64,000 nt of DNA from Diphasiastrum complanatum (lineage: Eukaryota > Streptophyta > Lycopodiopsida > Lycopodiales > Lycopodiaceae). Each line of letters begins with the position of its first letter. The stretch's first letter is position 1. Shown piece after piece: positions 1 to 12,143 of this stretch. The notes under the pieces were generated by a model. It was not told where the DNA came from. It worked only from the letters and a program-made list of their open reading frames with translations, and searched no databases. Position numbers and translations under genes: made by a program. The stretch spans positions 7,750,931-7,814,930 of the forward strand of contig CM055101.1 in NCBI GenBank assembly GCA_029204225.1. Direction: 5' to 3'.

Positions 1-440
1 AAAATGAAATGGGTGCGGCAACGAAACTAGTTTTGGCTACAAGTGACGGCTGTGATGTGGAATCTCAGCGCTCTGTCGCACCAGTAACAATAATGTTGCA
101 CATGACACAATGCAAATGTTTAAAGTTTAAACCTTAATGGATTCGATGACAAACAAAGACATCTGACAGGTCACAGGTCACATGACACAAAGTCACAGAC
201 GTTAATAAATTATAATCACTAATTACTCATTAATAATCAAACTTTGGATTGAACTTTGAAGTTTTAGCTTTAGATCAAACAAGAATCGGTTGTTTCTGAA
301 GTAGAAGCATGAGAGTCGTCCCCGATTCCGACAATCCTCAGTGACTCTGGTGCCTGAGTGCAAACAACGATCTTGTAATCCTCGGAGACGTAAAAGATGC
401 GCCCTTATTCAAACGGGGCCACCAACATAAGTACTCCTGT
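1..440. other. no gene recognised
   Basis: AT-rich sequence with no persuasive reading frame or retroelement motif. It ends where an LTR-like repeat begins. Confidence 0.4.
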
Positions 441-653
441 TGCCATGCCCACGATTTACTCTTGGATTGATTGTCCCATAAGAGGTCAGTAGGCCTACCT
501 CTACCCGTAAGTTAATTATGATTATGAGGGGTTTGGGGCCCTCAAGAGCATATAGTCATAATTAATGGTTGGAGGCCTAAACTCATGATGATGGATTATT
601 ATGGGTCTATCAGTGATTCATAGGGGAACTGGATGATGTGGCCCAATCAGGAA
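441..653 (+). repeat. left copy of an LTR-like direct repeat
   Basis: This block is a close match to the first 200 bases of the repeat at 2671. Both share the TGxCATGCCC start, a GGGGTTTGGGGCC segment and a TGGAGGCCTAAACTCATGAT segment. Similarity stops near 653. I read it as a truncated LTR of the gypsy element whose 3' end lies at 2110-3233. Confidence 0.65.
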
Positions 654-2109
654 AATGCTCTCGTAGTAGGAAGGTTGCTGATTACAAGTTCGATCGATTT
701 GTATCAGAACTAGAGAATTCTATTACAAGAAAAGGTTTGTTGAAACATGTTCCTTGTTGGTTGTAATCAGCTCGATCTTAGTGTGGACTGGGATCCGTGA
801 GTTGATGCAAGGAATGAACTTCACTCTGAAAACATATTCTTTTGAAATAATCTCCAGTTGAGAGTTTGGTTATGAAATAGCACTCTCTGAGAAATATTCT
901 CTCTTAGAGTTAATTGGGTTATAGGATTCTCAGTTAAAAAAGTGCTTTACATATCAGGTGAAATCTGTAGAGATATGTTATGTAGTGAATCATTGTATGC
1001 GATTATTATTTCTTTGCGCAAGTTTTTAGTCATGCGGATCTACAATGAGTTCCTTGGACCGAGTTTATAGGCATGCATAATCTAGTCGGTAAAACATAGG
1101 CATATTGATGAGAATTGTATACAATTACTCGCTTGGTAATAGTGATTTCTTGATGAGAATTGCTTATTGACCTAGGATAGATTTAGAATCAGATTGAATG
1201 TGGTGCTTTGAAATTGGGCCCTCACCTAGACATTCGAATATTTTCTAAATCTGTTATAGCTAACTGAGTCAGGAGTGCTACTTTTGTGTTGTTGTTGTTG
1301 GAATCAGCAATATAACCTTAGTTATGGATATTGTTGTTGATATGTATTGCTTATATGTCGCAACCTTTATGAGTCATTTTTGGATTCAGTTAGAGGGTTA
1401 TGTGCGTAGGATACACGGGAACTTTTGGCCTTAATCTTTTTCCCGATTTGAAGAAGATATAATACTATGAGAAAACTCAAGATGGGGTTGGATTGTTGAA
1501 AGCCAAAGTCAAAACTTCTCATAAAGAAGTTCTGGTGAATCTTAAGTTATTCTAGATTAAAACTTAAGAGTATTGGAATCTAGACGTATTCTAGATTGAA
1601 CCTTTACTTTGAAATAACACTGGGTGTCATAACTTGTGTAAGGAAATTTTGTGATTACAATTCTTATATGGGCATATAGATTCTTATATGGGAATTTCTT
1701 ACAAGTTATTCCAATCTATATTGGAATATATGTCTTCTAAGTTCATATGTCTTCTAAGAATAGTGAAAGTTCGGAACTTTCCTTATGGAAAGGACTTTTT
1801 ATAACAACTCACATGTCTTCCAAGAATAGTGATATTCACATTCTCTATGTGTCAAGTATGGAATATAAATCCGATGAGTTATGATTGACAAATCATAGTT
1901 CAGATTCTAGTTTATACTGGACCGTTTAAGAGAGGGTAACGTGCGTGATCAAAAGATCAGATTGCTATGCTGATACATCTTTTGATGGCAATCTCCTTGG
2001 AATGCTAGCTAGTCCTTGAGGGAGATTGCTTGCATCAGTAGTAAGCATTCGGCTACCGGTATAGCCCGCTCATGCTTATGTATGGTTTTGACCCTAGATC
2101 ACCCATTGT
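654..2109. other. decayed, probably internal retroelement sequence
   Basis: No frame longer than about 60 codons looks coding. Short local repeats occur (for example TTCTTATATGGG twice near 1672-1692, and a variant of ATGTCTTCTAAGAATAGTGA twice near 1745-1830). The position between two LTR-like repeats suggests degenerate internal gypsy sequence. Confidence 0.35.
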
Positions 2110-2640
2110 GGTAGAGACTCGAACGATCAAGTTACAAAAGTAATGGATTTCCTGCATGATACGCAAGAAATGCTACAAATAGCACGTGAGAATGTCTAAA
2201 GTTTCCATGATAGGGATAAACAATATGCCCTAATCTGAAACATCGCCTCGAGACTTTCAAGTGGGGGGATTGGGTGTATTTATGAATCCCGAAGGATTCT
2301 AATGTAATGTGTACCGACAAGCATTGCAAATTGTTCCCTAGATATAGGGGGACCATCCCAAATCTTGAAAAAGATTGGATTCCTTGGCTTACCAATTGGA
2401 CCTTCTAAGTCAACTTAAGAAAATTCTATGCGAAGGGGAACATCTTGAACAATTGGACTTGTTGAATGATTCATCGGTTGTGACTCATCCGAACCAAACA
2501 AGATCTTGGATATTAGAGCTAAACGATTGAGACATTGTATAGTTACCAAGCATGTGGTTTCATGGAATGGTCGTACAAACGATGATGATCTAGGAACAAG
2601 AAGGTAGCCCGAAAAGAAACTTCCCCTAACTTTAAGTTCT
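2110..2640 (+). pseudogene. Ty3/gypsy integrase C-terminus plus chromodomain relic
   Basis: Read on the plus strand across several stops and frameshifts, this gives the tail of a gypsy pol. The first part is the integrase C-terminal module, with a VGDWVYL-like stretch and then LFPRYRGP followed by an ILKKIG segment. The second part resembles a chromodomain: ILDIRAKRLRHCIVTKHVV, then SWNGR. In chromoviruses this module is thought to bind modified histones and guide integration. It lies directly before a purine-rich stretch (AAGGGGGGAAAAA) and an LTR-like repeat starting at 2671, the expected order at the 3' end of an element. No complete frame survives, so it cannot be functional. The domain calls rest on motif spacing read by eye. 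Confidence 0.6.
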
Positions 2641-2670
2641 GAGGTTAGAACTTGAATAAGGGGGGAAAAA

Positions 2671-3233
2671 TGTCATGCCCAAGACTGATCTCGGATTGAT
2701 TATCCCGTAAGAGGTCAGTAGACCTATTACTTATGATTACGAGGGGTTTGGGGCCTCAAGAGCAGATAGTCATAATCATGGTTGGAGGCCTAAACTCATG
2801 ATGGTGGATTATTATGGGTCTATCAGTGAGTCATAGGGGAATTGGATGACGGTGGCCAATTAGGCTACAGAGGTGTCTAGTGAGGTGTCACAGTGCACTA
2901 CTAGTGGTGCAAGGGCCTTGGAGGGTATAAGTATACCCATTGGGCTCTCCACTAGTGTATGCTTGATTATGTATGAGTACGCTACATGTTGCTGGTATGA
3001 CACCCTCTATCTATTGTGAGAGATTGATCCATAGCTTGGGGGTAGATCCATTTGATCTAGGTTTGGTTGGGTGGGTTTGTCCACCATCCGATTCCCCTTG
3101 TGTTGCTTTGTTGCAGCCTTGCTTGGCCTAGTGTATCCTTGGTGAGAGTCTTTTATACCCACAATTACTTGGAAGTCCACTTCTTCGGGCCTGACGTGCC
3201 ATAACCTGAATTAAGGGTGACCTAACGTAACAC
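2671..3233 (+). repeat. candidate 3' LTR of gypsy relic
   Basis: It starts with TGTCATGCCC right after a polypurine run and a decayed gypsy integrase/chromodomain. The first 200 bp repeat the block at 441-653. The 3' boundary is uncertain; I place it near a CA before the CA/CT-rich stretch. Confidence 0.5.
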
Positions 3234-3330
3234 ACACTCTCCACTCTCCTCTCAACACACACCATGCACTCCCTCTCTTTCACACACACACCACACGTCA
3301 CTCACTCTCTCTCTCTATCTCTTCTCTCTC

Positions 3331-3363
<33 letters not shown>
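3234..3363. repeat. CA-rich then (CT)n microsatellite
   Basis: Interrupted CACACA runs lead into an imperfect (CT)n tract from about 3302 to 3363. The reading frame across it is low-complexity and not treated as a gene. Confidence 0.85.
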
Positions 3364-3365
<2 letters not shown>

Positions 3366-4433
3366 GTTGAGAACTACACACAATTGATGCAAAGGAAAAT
3401 GATTGGTGACTAGTCGAAACACAAGCTCGATTGAATGTGTCAATAGGCAAAAGGAGGGCTAGAGAGTAGATTGGAGCAGAAGGAAAGTGTGAGCCTATGG
3501 ATGGCATAAATGAGAGGAAAGGGGCTGAAATGCATAGAAAAGTTGTCCCAGGTGGAGGCAAAGTGACAACCCCTCTTTTTCTTGATTGATCAATATGGTG
3601 TTTTTGAAATACGTTCCCTTGCTCCAAGAACATTATTAGGCATCCCCAGTAGGAGATTCAGATAAATGTCATTCCCATGTTTCCTAGTGGGTAGTAACAT
3701 TCCGTGGAAACATTTTTTAAGGGAGTCAAAACATTGAGGAGAGTTAATACTTTATTCTAATAGATTACTAGGTTTAGAATACTAGACACATTCAAACACA
3801 CACACACTCAAGGACCAATCATTCTTTGAGTGGCCCCTGCCATAGTAAGAAAAGAATTTGAATAAATAGAAGAGTCCTAGAGCTCATGCCTTTAGTGAAA
3901 GCTAGCAAGAGCGTACATCTTTATCTGTCATGTGCCTAATCATCCCAATTTCAAGCATAAATGAGATCAACAAACTGTAGCAAGGACTAAAACTACTTTC
4001 ATTCATAAAATCAAGTAAACATTATAAAATGAGCATAACCATCATTTGAGCTCATGAACATGCAGATTCCAAAGCATAGATGAGATCAAATTTTGTATTG
4101 TAGTAAAACCACATTCAAGCATAAGATCAATAAAGGCATTAGATAATTGACGATTAAATCATTGAATCATTGAAATACATTCCCATTTAAGATATAAGGC
4201 CTAGATCTAGAGATTGACGTGCTCTTTTGTGAGGATGAGCACACAAAGCATGTTAGGGCCCTAGTGATGAATTGAACATCACCTCATTGGAACAAGCTGC
4301 TATGAGGTTCATAGGACCAGCAAGAACAATTAGGACAGCTGACGATATAGCCATCGTAAGTTTGTATAGGTTGGGTGTGTCGTTATTTGCACCTTGCGTA
4401 AGGTAGGGCAATTGTTTCCATCAAGCACCTAGT
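3364..4433. other. no gene recognised
   Basis: AT-rich, with a short (CA)n near 3797. The sentence-like repeats AAGCATA/GAGATCAA recur at 3950-4130, but no coding frame or transposon terminus was identified. Confidence 0.4.
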
Positions 4434-5109
4434 TGTCACATCCATAAGCAGTCAAGACCAAGACCTGGGCTAGTTGGCACCACAAGCCAAGGTTGTACAA
4501 TGATCACCAAGGCACAACAAGGCAAAGGGGTGGTTGTTAGCACTACACCTTTCAGGGCGGTTGAAGGATAGGGAGCAGGTAGTGGTTTGGCCAACCACTA
4601 GTGGACTATGTGGCCTAGGATTGAAAAGGTAGGTATAGGGCTTATAAGGGCCTATGGATGAGAGCATCAGTTAGTTTTGGGAGATGATTTTGGGGTTGAG
4701 AGCATCTTCTATCACTTTGCTCTTGTGAAACCCAACCTACATAGGATTTGTGAAATTGTTTGTAACTTCTTTAATACTCAGTATTTTCATATCTGTCAGT
4801 TGCAATAGGCTTCTTGTGGTAGGTCGTTGGTAGGGTAGGGCTTCTTTCCTTTTTGTTTAGTGATTATCCCTTATTCTTTGTTGATTGTCAATTTGAAAAC
4901 CCTAGTCTGCTGATTTTTGAGAAGTATCTATGAGCAGTTACAATTTGGCTGTAGAAGGTCTATTCTATCCAGTTCTCTTAGGAATTTAGGTTACTCTATT
5001 TATATAGTTGGTTTGAGGTGCTGAGAGCTTGTTTTGCTTTCAAGGACTTTAGCTACTTAATTTTGCATAGGTTTGTAATTGTTTTGCTTTTGCTGACTAT
5101 TCTTCTGCT
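4434..5109 (+). repeat. candidate 5' LTR and leader
   Basis: TGTCACATCC start, TATA-like CTTATAAGG near 4640, then an untranslated leader running to the gag ATG at 5110. The LTR/leader boundary and the PBS could not be fixed because no second LTR copy is present in the window. Confidence 0.4.
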
Positions 5110-5960
5110 ATGACATCCACAAGCAATACTAGTCATGATTCTTAGAGGATTGATGCACTTTCTGCTAAAGTTGATGGCATGGAATTGAAGCCTGGTCCTA
5201 CACTTGAAATCAAAGATTTGAATCCCCCATAAGTTCGCAGGAGCAATATCTATGAGTAATACAGATGCTGTGGAAAGTTGGTTACTAAAGTGGGAGAAAG
5301 CATTCTAGATGTGTGGCATTGATAGATGACCTAGTTCCAACCACATGGGAGGCATTTCGGCAAATGTTTATTCAAAATTGGGAGTCAATGGATGAGAAGA
5401 ATAAGGCTATGCAATTATGGACATTTTTGAAACAGTGTAACTTGAGCGTGAAAGATTATGCAGATGAGTACTGAGAGGCTTTATTACACATTTCTCAGGA
5501 AGTTCCTATGTTCATGCAGGTGTTTCATTTTGTGGAGGGACTTCAAGAGACTATATGTCCTTTTGTCAAAAAGGAGCAGTCTCATGATTTACGGGGAGCC
5601 GTGCAGATGGCGTTGTATTATGAAGTAAGCAAGAAGGGCCTAGATCCTAATGCAGTAGTGGTTACTAGAAGCCAGCAACGTTGAGGATGCAAGAGCAAAC
5701 GAAACAAAAAGAGAATGTTTGAAGGTCAAACCAGCCAGTGGCAAGCTTAGGGTGATGAAAAAGGCAAGGTTGTAGGGCCCCCCAAAGGCAAAGGTTTGTA
5801 TGGGCAACCTAATGCTCAAAAGGGTCAATGTCCTTCAATGTTGTTGCCATAGGACCAAGAATGTGCAAAGAGGGAGAACCTTTGTTTAGATGTTTAGGGC
5901 AACGTAGGTGGAAAGAATGTCCACGGAATCAGATGCGAACCACATAGAATCTTCAAGTGG
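5110..5960 (+). pseudogene. gypsy gag with degenerate zinc knuckle
   Basis: The frame opens MTSTSNTSHDS and, after stops, gives a recognisable retrotransposon gag domain around 5350-5640: TWEAFRQMFI, then a KDYADEY segment and HFVEGLQ. At 5880-5935 a CFRCLGQRRWKECP segment sits where a CCHC knuckle is expected but lacks the histidine. Gag normally forms the virus-like particle and packages the RNA. A TGA interrupts the domain after KDYADEY, and more stops occur upstream. Confidence 0.6.
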
Positions 5961-6129
5961 ATCAAATGAACCAAATGGATGACCCTATGATAGTGGAAAA
6001 GATTGAGCAAGAAGCCAATCCAAATGTTCCACGCCTCATGAATGTTTATGTGGTCGAGAGAGTGGACATGGCTCCACCAACACTTTTGTTAAAGTCGGCT
6101 CGCAAAGGGTATTAATTTCCTAACACTTC

Positions 6130-6570
6130 TCTTATTGTTATGCGACGATAGTTGTGTGGTCGAGATGTTCAGGTTCTATTTGACACTGGGTCCTCTCATA
6201 ATGTGTTGGATTTAACTTTGGTATGGAAGTTAAGTGTGACCGCCCAATTATCCCAATACTAGTATACAGTGGGATGGCTAATGGAAAGGGTACAAAGATT
6301 TGGGATAAGAGGGTTGTGAGAATCCCACTAACTGTACAAAGTTACATAGAAGAGTTGAATTTTGAAATAACACGGCTTGCACAGTTTGATGTGGCGCTGG
6401 GCATTTGTTGGCACGCGATCGCGATGCAGAAGCCACACATAGCCTGGGATACTCATGTGTATGAGTTTCATTTTAATGGTGTAACACATTTAATCCGTGG
6501 TGACGGATGTGCCTGCAGGCTCTTGGACCAATTATTTCAACAAGGTAGTTGCATAGAATCCATTGTGAGT
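6130..6570 (+). pseudogene. gypsy aspartic protease
   Basis: The active-site triad appears as FDTGSSHNVL around 6180-6210, preceded by VQVL. The flap and C-terminal part follow in the open frame beginning at 6223, with LGICWH and IAWDTHVYEFHFNG. A frameshift separates the two parts. The domain would cleave the gag-pol polyprotein. Order and spacing to the gag upstream and RT downstream fit a gypsy element. Confidence 0.65.
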
Positions 6571-6639
6571 ACATGTATGTTTGCTTTCTACATGATATGT
6601 CTACTAATACTAGTCAGAGTAGAATGCACTATGTGCAAA

Positions 6640-7410
6640 CCAATATTGTTGCCAATCTGGATCAAGAGATCAGGAGGAAATTTTCAGATGTGTTCATGGA
6701 TGATCTTCCATCTATTTGACCTCCTAAGAGGAATGTTGAACATAGGATACCCAGATGATTTCCTATCAATAGGCATCTTTATAGAATGAATCTTAAGGAG
6801 GAAGAGGAAGTGAGACGGATGGTGATGATTATTTGGCCAAAGGGTAGGTACGACCTAGTTATTCCCCTTTTGCCTCTCCGATCATTCCTGTAAAGGAGGA
6901 GGATGGATCATGGCTTATGTGTGTGGATTATTGAGATTTGAACAAGATAATTGTTAGACATCGATATTCTTTTCCACGTATAGATGATATGGTTGATGCC
7001 TTGTCAGGAGACACAATGTTTAGTAAAATAGTCCTGAAGAGTGGATACTATCAGGTTAGAGTTCGTGATGAGCATGTACACAAGACCTCCTTCAAAATTC
7101 AATTTGGTCAAATGAGTATCTTGTGATGCCATTGGGTTGACGAATGCCCTAGCTACATTCATGATGATGACGAATGATGTGCTTCGACTGTACATGGGTA
7201 AATTTGTCATAAACCTTGTTGGTGACATCTTGACTTACAGTGCAGGTGAGGTCAAGCGTATGATCCACCTTAGAACTATGTTGTCTACTTTGAGAGAGAA
7301 CACTTTATTTGCCAATAAAGAAAATCTTGAATTGTTTGAAAAGGGAGTACAATTTCTTGGTCATATAGTGTCTTCTAATGGAGTAAGACTAGATCCTAAG
7401 AATAGCTGAT
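6640..7410 (+). pseudogene. gypsy reverse transcriptase
   Basis: RT blocks are visible in three frames. The fingers/palm segment is RHRYSFPRIDDMVDAL with SGYYQVRV (6950-7070). It is followed by MPLGLTNALATF (7120-7160) and the thumb-side segment FLGHIVSSNGVRLDPKN (7350-7405). The catalytic YxDD position reads NLVGDI, so the first aspartate of the pair is lost. Several frameshifts and stops also occur. The enzyme is certainly inactive. Confidence 0.7.
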
Positions 7411-7499
7411 TGATAGCACTCCATTCTTTTCTTGGATTGGCAATATGGTATAGAATGTTAAGAAATACTCCTATACAACAACACCTTTGACTGATTTAA

Positions 7500-8000
7500 C
7501 TCAAAAGAACAAATTTGGTGAGTGGATTGAACTGCAACAGGCAAGCTATCGCTAAATGCGTTACTCTATAGATTGTAGACCCCAACAACCCTATGTTCTA
7601 GATACAGATGCGAGTGACATTGTTGTGGGAGCAGTGTTGATGCAAGAGGGAAGGCATGTAGCCTTTGAGAGCAAGAAACTCAACTCGGCACATCTTAACT
7701 ATCCAACTCATGAAAAGGAGTTGTATGCCATTGTTCATGCATTAAAGGCATGGAGGGATTATCTATATGGATCAAAATTTGAGGTATTTATTGTTCATGA
7801 TACCTTGAGATAGTTTTGTTAGCAAGCAACCTTAGAGGCCAGCAAGCCAGATGGTCTAAGCTTGTGCATGAATTCTTAATGGAGATTCAGTACAAGAAAA
7901 GTGCCAAGAGTTGTGTGGCAAATGCAATATCTCATGTAATGTATCAAATGTCATTTTTATTCATTGAAAATGACTTACTGATAAGAAAGTCTCAGCAAGA
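7500..8000 (+). pseudogene. gypsy RNase H
   Basis: YVLDTDASDIVVGAVLMQ (from about 7590) carries the first catalytic aspartate region. It continues through HLNYPTHEKELYAIVHALKA to a segment with the AKSCVANAISH end motif near 7900-7930. A TAG at about 7813 breaks the frame. This domain removes RNA from the RNA-DNA hybrid during reverse transcription. Confidence 0.7.
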
Positions 8001-8039
8001 AGATCTTCACTGTAAGAAAGTGGAACATGAGGTTAGTCA

Positions 8040-9360
8040 TGGCCATTCAGGATTTCAAGAGGAGAACTCTTCTACCTTGGTTTGCACTTATGTTAAGTGT
8101 TCCATAGAAGATGGAATAGTGATGAGAAATGGTAAGGCTCTTATTCTAGCTTGTGAGGTGTTGTGAAAGAGAATCTTACATCTTTGTGATGATAACCCTA
8201 CTAGTGATCATCCTAGTGCGGATAGGTCCTATGAGTTGGTTCAACGCAACTTTTGGTGGACTAAACTTAAGAAAGAAGTAAACCATTATGTGACACATTG
8301 TTTTAAATCTCAAGGTAATAAGGCTAAAAGGATTAAAGTCCCTGTTACCCATACCTAAGGGGAGATGGAAGAGTACTTCTATGGACTTTATGACATGTTT
8401 ACCACGAACGCACCAACAACATAATGCTATCTTAGTTGCGATTGACAAACTCACTAAAATGGCTCATTTTATCCCAACACATAATAAGATTGATGCCTTG
8501 GTACTAATTTGTTTATGCAGTATGTATTCAGACTTCATGGATTACCTAGGTCCATTGTGTCTGACAGAGATTCATTTTGGACTGAAGTATTTGAGAGGAT
8601 AGAGGTGCAGTTGGGAATGAGTAGCACTGATCATCCTGAAATGGATGGACAAACAAAGAGAGTCAATCAGTCTTTGTTAGACATGCTTAGGGTGAATGTG
8701 AGTGAAAAGCAAATGAAATGAAAGCGTTACTTGCCATTGTTAGATTTTGCTTTATAGTGATAAAAAGCAAAGATCAGTCCTTTCGAGCTAGATTATGGTT
8801 TTGGAATAGCCGGTCCAGTTACTATAGGTATGCCTCACAAGACACCTAGTGCTATGGAATTTCTAGCTCACATGCAACAAATGCTGGAGTTAGTGAAGGA
8901 AAATGTGAGAGCGTTGATGACTCGGGCAAAGACTTATGCTGATTGGATCTTACGCCAAGAGAGTTTGAGGAAGGAGACATGGTGTTTCTTAGGATTCCAA
9001 AGGACTCAAAAACCCTTAAGACAGGGAAGTGTTATAAGTTTTCACCTAGATACTATGGACATTGGAAATTGTTAAGAAAATGAATATTGTTGCTTATGAA
9101 TTGGATTTGTTTGTTGATTGTAAGGTCCATCTTGCTTTCATGTTTCATGGTTAAAGAAGGTTTTACATGACGGTTATGTATTGGTTCAGGAGCATGGGGT
9201 GGTGATGCATGGACCGGTGAGAGTATTGGACCGGAGGCAAAGACAATTGTAAAACCATTTGCTCCGTGAGTACTTGGTTGTATGGCATGGACAACCAACG
9301 ACCTTTGTTGATGATTTTACAAGGAAATTTGGGTTTATTGTTTGAAACAAATAGGTCGAG
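8040..9360 (+). pseudogene. gypsy integrase and chromodomain-like tail
   Basis: The remains of the zinc-binding N-terminus and linker are at 8180-8350, followed by parts of the catalytic core. HGLPRSIVSDRDSFWTEVF supplies the central acidic region, and STDHPEMDGQTKRVNQSL supplies the segment before the glutamate. A GP-Y/F-like RYYG stretch lies near 9045. At 9205-9330 a frame with VLDRRQRQL, LLREYLVVWHGQP resembles a chromodomain. Stops and frameshifts separate these blocks, so this is a relic. Confidence 0.65.
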
Positions 9361-9517
9361 CAATGAAGGTCTTCAAGAGACCTAAGTCCCTAGTTGAAAC
9401 CCAAACATGATAACACAATAGACTGCAAGCATATTTCCACACCATATGATGTAAAACATAGTATATATAATTGGTTGATAGCCTAATCTAATTGATGACT
9501 GCATGTCCAAATATTTC

Positions 9518-9779
9518 ATATGCAATGGGTGTTATTAGCCAGTTTATGAGGAATCGCTTTGGAGGCAGCAAAGGGAACACTGAGGTCCATCAAAGGTGCT
9601 TATAGCTATGGAATACGATAAAATGATATGGAGAACTCGAGCTTGGAGGCTTTATATATGCTTATTGGGTTGGTGATGCAAATGATTGAAGATCAACGCT
9701 TTTAACAAAAGGGCTTTTCAAAGAAAATTATAAAAAGTTTAGAAATCTAGTAGACAACAAAATATACCTTAAGGGGGGT
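9518..9779 (+). pseudogene. Ty1/copia RNase H relic with polypurine tract
   Basis: YAMGVISQFMRN, then a frameshifted WEAAKGTLRSIKG and LELGGFIYAYWVGDAN, match in order the end of copia RT and the start of RNase H. The relic ends in AAGGGGGGT immediately before TGTTAGAATATAATG. That arrangement is a polypurine tract followed by the start of a 3' LTR at 9780. Only about 260 bp of the element is left here. Confidence 0.6.
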
Positions 9780-11934
9780 TGTTAGAATATAATGTTTATC
9801 GCACACCGTGTACAACCAACCACTTAATCTATACAGGGAACAAGTCTTCTCCATCCAGTTTTATTACACTCTTTAGCTTTAACATTGGATGAAAAATGTT
9901 TTTATCCAAGTTGGTCTCAAATTAAGTGGTAAATAGTGAACTTTTGGTTCCCATTCCATTGTTCACATGTTATTTCTCTGTGATTTTCCTCTACAGTTCC
10001 CTTTATCATTGCAATCATCTTATCAATTATCATTACTTTTAAGTTTCTACATACAGATTGATGGATTCTCTTGATGTGCATTTGGTTGGTTGGTTCATAC
10101 AGTGAAAGTGATCAAATTCTTATATGACATTTCTGTGTTATGAGTATTTGACAACTATGTGCCTATTTCTGGTTTTATTGAATTACTGATTTCTGACTCT
10201 TGGCACAGGCTGATAGCCTATTAGAAGCAGATGCAGAATCTCAAAAAGAAGATACCTATACAGAGTGGGAAGGTCATCTTATGGCCATCTTGCACCAAAA
10301 CATTGCGCAGATTGGGGCACATTTTGCTACAATTTTTCCTAAGCTGAGAGCCTTTTGAGTACTGAGATGACTAGACGAGGCCAATCCCCTCTGATCCACT
10401 CAGTGGTGCCAGTCTGAAAACTTGTTGATACGATCCCCCATTTCAAGGTTTCATGAAGATTAATTTTTAGTGATGATTCTCTAAGCATCTAAGCAGGCTC
10501 AAGAGTAATTTGGGGTGAAAATATTCTATAGTGCTGCCAATGGGCTTCTGAGAACTCGGAAATCAATTATTTGTAAAATAGAAAATGGAGCTGAAATCTG
10601 CTGATTCAGACGAGCTAACAGAGAGCCATCAGATTTGGTGGCGTACCAAACAAATTATTCCAGTTACCTTTGTGGCCAATGTAACATATTTGAACTCATT
10701 GTAAGTCTTTGAGGCTACTCATGTTTTATATTATCTTCATGTTGCATATTTCATTATCTGGACAATGGCAGTCAAATCAAACAAGCATGTTGAAAGCTTC
10801 TCATTTGTGGACAAGTTTTTTGTCACAACTTACTTCAGCAAGTTCCAGTCTGCAAAAGGAAAACCTCATTTTTGGAATTATATGCAAGATCTCCATGAAT
10901 GTTAAAAAAGAAGGAACAATTTTATGACCCAATAAGCTGTAGCAGAACTATCAATTTTTAGAAAAGGATTACCAGTATCTTGGCTGGCTAGTTAATATAA
11001 AAAGATACTGTACCTTCCTTAGAAAGTCTTTTCAACACACAATCTTTTCAATAAACATGCTATATGTGTCTTGATGCAACTGACAAGCTGAAGAAGTCTT
11101 CGTGTGATCATCGTACAAAAGGTTGAAGCTAGTTGGTCTGATCATGAAATAAGTCATATAAGTATTCAAAACCACATTTTAGGTACCTACATGCTTAAAT
11201 ACTTTTTATATGGTTATGGCTTTTGGAAGCAGTGACACCTGCAACAGCTATAGTTTGTAGTTCAGTTCAGCATCTCCTAATAATTCAACAAAGTAGATAC
11301 TGTCAAACTAGCAAACTGCATAAAACCATATGATGTGGAAAATCTTGGCACAATTGTGACCTAAAGAGCAAGGACTTTGAAGGAAGTTCGCTTTGTTGTA
11401 CAAAGCTAAGGCTCGTAAGCAAAAGTTCAAGGTTTAAAGTGACCTAGAAAAGTTAAAGTTTGACTAAAGGGAGTTTGTACATTAGAGACATTAGACCTAC
11501 ATCCCTATGACACCCTTGTGAATACTATTCATCTTAGTTGTTAGCATGATATCCTACTGATAGATTTCACTAGCTAATCATGTTTCTCATTCCTCCATTT
11601 CATCCCCCTTTTGTTTTCATTTCTTCCTCTTTTAATCTTGAAGTTGGACAAATTGGCTAAAAACCCTAGGTTAGTCAAAACTTTAGGCCATAGTTGCAAC
11701 AACTCGCAAAAATCTTATTCTTTTATTTTACTTAGAAAAATTTTTGGACCTGAAAACTTCTGGAATTGGGCCTGAAACTTCTGGAAATCCATTTACTCTT
11801 AATCTTCTATGTTTTCTCTTTCTACTGAACCATTTTGAATGGCTGAGCTAGAAGCTCCTAGAATAGAACTACTGACAAATATCTTGATAATGAATATTTA
11901 TATTGGAGAGTTCTTCCATCTTACTATTGAAAAT
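9780..11934. other. LTR remnant and otherwise gene-poor sequence
   Basis: The first 150-200 bp after 9780 is probably the start of a copia LTR. The rest is AT-rich and lacks long frames, apart from a possible small exon at 10209. Confidence 0.4.
10209..10358 (+). CDS. possible terminal exon of an unrecognised gene
   Basis: A 50-codon frame (49 residues plus TGA) starts directly after a good plant acceptor (pyrimidine-rich stretch ending TTGGCACAG). It encodes an acidic start (SLLEADAESQKEDTY) and an amphipathic end (HQNIAQIGAHFATIFPKL). The composition looks more protein-like than its surroundings. I do not recognise the family and found no convincing upstream exon. It could be a captured gene fragment, a relic or chance. 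Confidence 0.25.
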   Translation, partial: ADSLLEADAESQKEDTYTEWEGHLMAILHQNIAQIGAHFATIFPKLRAF

Positions 11935-12143
11935 GCAATAATAAATGTTAGAAATGATGGAGATAGCACCTTGAATGGATCCGATTGAGATCCTGTATAA
12001 AAAACACCAATCAATTTAGTGTTTCCTAGCTTCACCCTGGCTTGAACTCTACTTTAAGGCTCTTGCAATATCCTTCACACATGTGAAAGTACGGACTGCC
12101 ACAGGCAGAGTACAGTACCTTAACTTGCTAATCAATTCCACAA
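11935..12143 (-). repeat. truncated 3' LTR
   Basis: About 210 bp near-identical to 15788-16022, ending at CTAATCAATTCCACAA in both. The left copy is truncated there and fused to RT sequence. Confidence 0.75.

Larger units (their letters stand above)
4434..9360 (+). mobile_element. decayed Ty3/gypsy chromovirus-type retrotransposon
   Basis: A full gypsy domain order is recognisable on the plus strand: gag, zinc knuckle, aspartic protease, reverse transcriptase, RNase H, integrase and a chromodomain-like tail. A candidate 5' LTR begins with TGTCACATCC at 4434, typical of plant chromovirus LTRs, and contains a CTTATAAGG TATA-like box near 4640. No matching 3' LTR was found after 9360, so the right end is probably truncated. 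Every domain is broken by stops or frameshifts, so the copy is inactive. The chromodomain, rather than an extra RNase H, places it with chromoviruses. Confidence 0.75.

Noticed and set aside
3331-3633. Minus-strand frame of 100 codons
   Set aside because: Ends in a CT-repeat-derived Arg-Glu tail and shows no domain.
6223-6789. 188-codon frame as an independent host gene
   Set aside because: Its first half is the gypsy protease C-terminus; the rest is linker toward RT.
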